From Planctomycetota bacterium (lineage in GTDB: Bacteria; Planctomycetota; UBA1135; GCA-002686595), in assembly GCA_002686945.1 (NCBI GenBank), contig NYYZ01000012.1, forward strand, positions 29,840 through 93,839: 64,000 bases of DNA, given 5' to 3'. Shown here piece after piece: positions 61,489 to 64,000 of this stretch. Numbering within the stretch: position 1 is the first letter of the stretch; every line of letters starts with the position of its first letter. The notes under the pieces were generated by a model. It was not told the origin of the DNA. It made no database searches and saw nothing but the letters and a program-made list of their open reading frames with translations. The position numbers and the translations under genes are program-made.

Positions 61489-61991
61489 GGTTGCTTGTTG
61501 GGCTTTGTACGAAACAAACAGTAGTGGATGGGTGCCTGCGGAACGCAGTTCGGGATTGGAGTCCTCGAGTGGATTCTGATAGCACTCCTCGTTTTTCATG
61601 CGGCTTTGGCTTTGCCATTACACAAGGATTGGAGTATCCGTGGTAGGGCAAGGCTTTGGGCCTGTCGCTGGTGCCGAATTATGGCACCGATTCTTTCGGG
61701 TTCGCTTTCTTAGGACCAACGCCTTTGCGCGCAAATCATCACTCAGAAGTTGCCTGGTGGGGTTACCCCAAGGTGAACGCGCCATTGGGCATGCGGCCCG
61801 GATCGTTGGTTGCCTCAATGTCAAGCATACCTCCAGGGGGCTGGCTTGTCACCCCCAAGAGAGAATCATCTTGTAAGGAATGGGGCAATCCGATCCCCCC
61901 AGACGCCTCTGGAAGGGGTATCCTCTCCCTCTTCGCCGGACTCCGGTGAATCTTGCATAAGCCTACCCCCGCATAAAGAGAGTGAAACAAC
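61489..61991. other. intergenic region upstream of hpt
   Basis: About 500 bases between the divergent small basic protein gene and hpt with no supported gene. Short frames here lack ribosome sites and family likeness. A hairpin with arms ggggg (61836-61840) and ccccc (61852-61856) is visible. No convincing promoter hexamers, though the AT-rich ttgcataagc/gcataaag stretch at 61953-61980 is a reasonable place for one. Confidence 0.5.
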
Positions 61992-62579
61992 ATGCATGAA
62001 GATGTTGAATGCGTCCTACTGGACGAAGAGGCCATTCGGGCCGGAATTGACCGCGTAGCAGAAGAAGTGACCAAGGCCTATAAAGGCATGGACTTCACCG
62101 TGGTTTCGATTCTCAAAGGGTCCTGTATTTTTGCTTCGGACCTGATCCGGCGCATTCCGATTCCTCTGGAACTGGCCTTTGTCAGTGCTTCTAGTTATGG
62201 ATCCGGGACTGAGTCCGGCAAGTTGAAGGTTAGTTTTCTACCCACCGGAAACGAGATCGAGGGGCGTAACATTCTTCTGGTGGACGACATTCTTGACACG
62301 GGCCGCACCATGCGAACTCTCAAGGATGAGTTCCTTGCCCTTGGTGCCAGCACGGTCAAGTCTTGCGTCTTCTTGGATAAGCCTTCCCGGCGTGCAGTGG
62401 AGTTCGATGCGGACTTTTGCGCCTTCGAGGTAGAGGACCTGTTTGTGGTGGGCTACGGCCTCGACTTTGCAGGTCGCTATCGCAATTTGCCCTATGTGGG
62501 AGCCTTGCGTCCCGAGGCTCAAGCGCGGGTCGCTCGCAGTGCAGAGGAATCGCCCACTGCCCAAGCGGCACGCTCCTGA
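61992..62579 (+). CDS. hpt: hypoxanthine phosphoribosyltransferase
   Basis: 195 residues. Purine salvage enzyme that joins hypoxanthine or guanine with PRPP. Motifs: VSILKGSCIFASDLIR, the mobile loop SSYGSGTESG, PRPP-binding ILLVDDILDTGRTM, and VFLDKPSRR plus VGYGLDFAGRYRNLPYVG near the end. The C-terminal 15 residues are extra. The rluA-family gene starts 11 bases after its stop. Confidence 0.96.
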   Translation: MHEDVECVLLDEEAIRAGIDRVAEEVTKAYKGMDFTVVSILKGSCIFASDLIRRIPIPLELAFVSASSYGSGTESGKLKVSFLPTGNEIEGRNILLVDDILDTGRTMRTLKDEFLALGASTVKSCVFLDKPSRRAVEFDADFCAFEVEDLFVVGYGLDFAGRYRNLPYVGALRPEAQARVARSAEESPTAQAARS

Positions 62580-62590
62580 TCGGAGGTCCC

Positions 62591-63607
62591 GTGGAACATC
62601 TGACCGTCCCCGAGGATCGGGTTGGGCTTGAGCTCGATGAGTTCCTCTGTCTGATTTACCCCTTCGTCAACAAGGGGTTCTTGCGTACCCAGGTTCGTGA
62701 GGGCGCTGTGCTTGTGGACGGAGCACCCGCCAAACCCAGCCACCATTTGCGTGGAAGCGAGGTGGTTTCGGTATGTTTCTCGGAAGCAGATCTGCCCCGC
62801 AAGCCCGTTGCTCCTGGCGAAGCAGTGGAGATTCTCTATGAGGATGCCTCAGTGCTAGTGGCCAATAAGCCTCCTGGCCTGGCAGTTGAGCCTGAGCGCT
62901 GGCACAGGGATGAGGGTTGTCTAAGCGGGGCTCTGCTGCAGGATGCATCGGAGCGCAGTGACTTGGAAGGGGACACTATGCTCAGATTTCGCCCCCGGCT
63001 GGTTCACCGTATCGACAAGGACACCTCCGGCGCGTTGCTGGTGGCGAAGGATCTTGAAGCCGAACGCACCCTGCGGGCGGCCTTTGATTCTGGTGGCATT
63101 CAAAAGGAATACCTGGCCCTGGTGGAGGGTGAGAGTCCTCTCACAGATGGGAAATGGGACGAGATCAATGCCGCCATTGGCCCAGATCCGCGCAAGTTGG
63201 GGCGCATGCTGGTGGACGAGCAGGGGGGCAAACCCTCTTGCACCCGTATCAAAGTTGAGCAGAGGTTTGAGGGCTACACCCTCATGCGTTGCCAACCCGT
63301 TACAGGGCGCACGCACCAGATTCGCGTGCACCTTTCCTGGGCGGGCTTTCCAATGATGGTGGATCCCTTGTATGGGCGTCGAGGGGAACTATTGCTCTCC
63401 GAGATCAAACGCAACTACCGGCCCAAGCGTGGTACTAGTGAGCGACCGTTGATGGACCGCTTGACCTTGCACGCGCACTCGATTGCTTGGATTGATCCTT
63501 TGGATGGCAAGACTCCGCGCCGCGCGGAGGCCCCCCTGCCCGCTGACTTTTCGCGGCTGCTGAAACAACTGTCCCGTGTACGGCCACCAAGGGAATGGCG
63601 ATCATGA
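62591..63607 (+). CDS. RluA-family pseudouridine synthase
   Basis: 338 residues from a GTG at 62591, preceded by GGAGG 4 bases upstream, which decides the start over the longer frame open from 62417. It has an N-terminal S4-like RNA-binding part (NKGFLRTQVREGAVLVDGAP) and the catalytic HRIDKDTSGALLVAK motif with the active Asp. The later RTHQIRVHLSWAGFPMMVDPLYG is the family's second signature. Members modify uridines in rRNA or tRNA; which site is not clear. Its stop overlaps the next gene in ATGA. Confidence 0.92.
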   Translation: MEHLTVPEDRVGLELDEFLCLIYPFVNKGFLRTQVREGAVLVDGAPAKPSHHLRGSEVVSVCFSEADLPRKPVAPGEAVEILYEDASVLVANKPPGLAVEPERWHRDEGCLSGALLQDASERSDLEGDTMLRFRPRLVHRIDKDTSGALLVAKDLEAERTLRAAFDSGGIQKEYLALVEGESPLTDGKWDEINAAIGPDPRKLGRMLVDEQGGKPSCTRIKVEQRFEGYTLMRCQPVTGRTHQIRVHLSWAGFPMMVDPLYGRRGELLLSEIKRNYRPKRGTSERPLMDRLTLHAHSIAWIDPLDGKTPRRAEAPLPADFSRLLKQLSRVRPPREWRS

Positions 63608-64000
63608 AGCTGAAATCAAGACCCCAAGACTTTCGCGTCACGGAACTGCTCTGTGAAGACATCATTCAACCCGCTGGTCCCCAGCGGGTCTACCGGATAC
63701 ACAAGCGCAAGATCACTTCTTTTGAGGCTGCTGCCGATCTGGCTCGGTTGGTGGGGGTGACCCCCGCTGATGTTTCCATGGCGGGTCTGAAGGATCGCCA
63801 GGGCGTTACGATTCAGCACATGAGTGTGTCCCGCGGCAAGGAGGTGCACATTCGTCAGCCCGATCTGAAGATCGAGACTGTGGGTTACTGTGAAGAGCCT
63901 CTGAGCCCCGCTGCCTCTGTCGGCAACAGCTTCCGCATCATTGTGCGCGAACTCACTCCAAGGCAGGTGACTCGCATGCGCGAGAACATTCCCACGGTGC
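63604..64000 (+). CDS. truD: tRNA pseudouridine synthase D, N-terminal part
   Basis: The frame from the ATG at 63604 is open to the end of the window (132 complete codons). TruD makes pseudouridine 13 in tRNA. Visible: SRPQDFRVTELL at the start, RVYRIHKRKITSFEAA, and the catalytic block SMAGLKDRQGVT with the active-site Asp, then VGNSFRIIVRE. It overlaps the rluA-family gene by 4 bases, so two pseudouridine synthases are coupled. The rest lies beyond the window. Confidence 0.92.
   Translation, partial: MKLKSRPQDFRVTELLCEDIIQPAGPQRVYRIHKRKITSFEAAADLARLVGVTPADVSMAGLKDRQGVTIQHMSVSRGKEVHIRQPDLKIETVGYCEEPLSPAASVGNSFRIIVRELTPRQVTRMRENIPTV

Overview
The window is GC-rich, densely coded chromosomal DNA from a Gram-negative, aerobic bacterium. 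I see no insertion sequence, CRISPR array, phage gene or rRNA/tRNA gene. Gene content suggests an uncultured planctomycete or a relative: two Tat-exported Gfo/Idh/MocA oxidoreductases beside a tandem DUF1080 (3-keto-disaccharide hydrolase) protein, large secreted mosaic proteins with calcium-site repeats of the DCNxNGxxDxCE type and a shared C-terminal domain, and many TPR/HEAT lipoproteins. LPS-type genes (lpxL-like, lptF/lptG, two Kdo/WaaP-like kinases, a family 9 heptosyltransferase) indicate an outer membrane. The taxonomy is an inference; no marker gene settles it.

Layout. 1-6.5 kb: end of hutH, then a minus-strand operon (two exported oxidoreductases, apbE, a membrane c-type heme protein) divergent from the DUF1080 protein; this looks like extracytoplasmic keto-sugar chemistry. 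6.5-21.3 kb: secreted M14 carboxypeptidase, the N-degron pair aat-clpS, two membrane proteins, hutU, an M14/amidotransferase fusion, pyrE, a GNAT enzyme, a 1064-residue lectin/sugar-dehydrogenase mosaic, an arylsulfotransferase-like lipoprotein and an outer-membrane beta-barrel. 21.4-25 kb: a DUF3352-like secreted protein with a His-rich tail, an LPS-kinase-like protein, a methyltransferase, and an apparent small RNA ending in a strong terminator. 25.5-38.2 kb: pcrA helicase, a sigma-54-type AAA+ protein without a DNA-binding domain, envelope lipoproteins, and an LPS cluster (kinase-lpxL divergent from lptF-lptG). 38.1-50.3 kb: heptosyltransferase, a NtrY-like sensor kinase, a galactokinase-like enzyme, an extreme Ser/Arg- and Trp-rich secreted protein, a HEAT lipoprotein, an amino-acid dehydrogenase and ygfZ. 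50.5-60.1 kb: a complete aa3-type oxidase operon of the A2 subtype (diheme cytochrome c, coxB, coxA, ctaA, ctaB, coxC, ctaF, a SCO-DUF420 fusion), then a small membrane protein read through an in-frame TGA, then ogt. 60.1-64 kb: a Tat-exported beta-propeller-like protein, a small basic protein, hpt, an rluA-family gene and the start of truD.

The most interesting observation is the reading frame at 59238-59567. It begins in an ATGA overlap with the SCO-DUF420 gene, has one in-frame TGA that would place selenocysteine in a U-x-x-C motif on the outer face of the membrane, and carries a stem-loop at a suitable distance for a bacterial SECIS element. It is a candidate selenoprotein in oxidase or copper assembly. 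Other observations of note are the structured RNA near 25.0-25.2 kb, the shared C-terminal domain of two large secreted proteins, and the exported keto-sugar locus.
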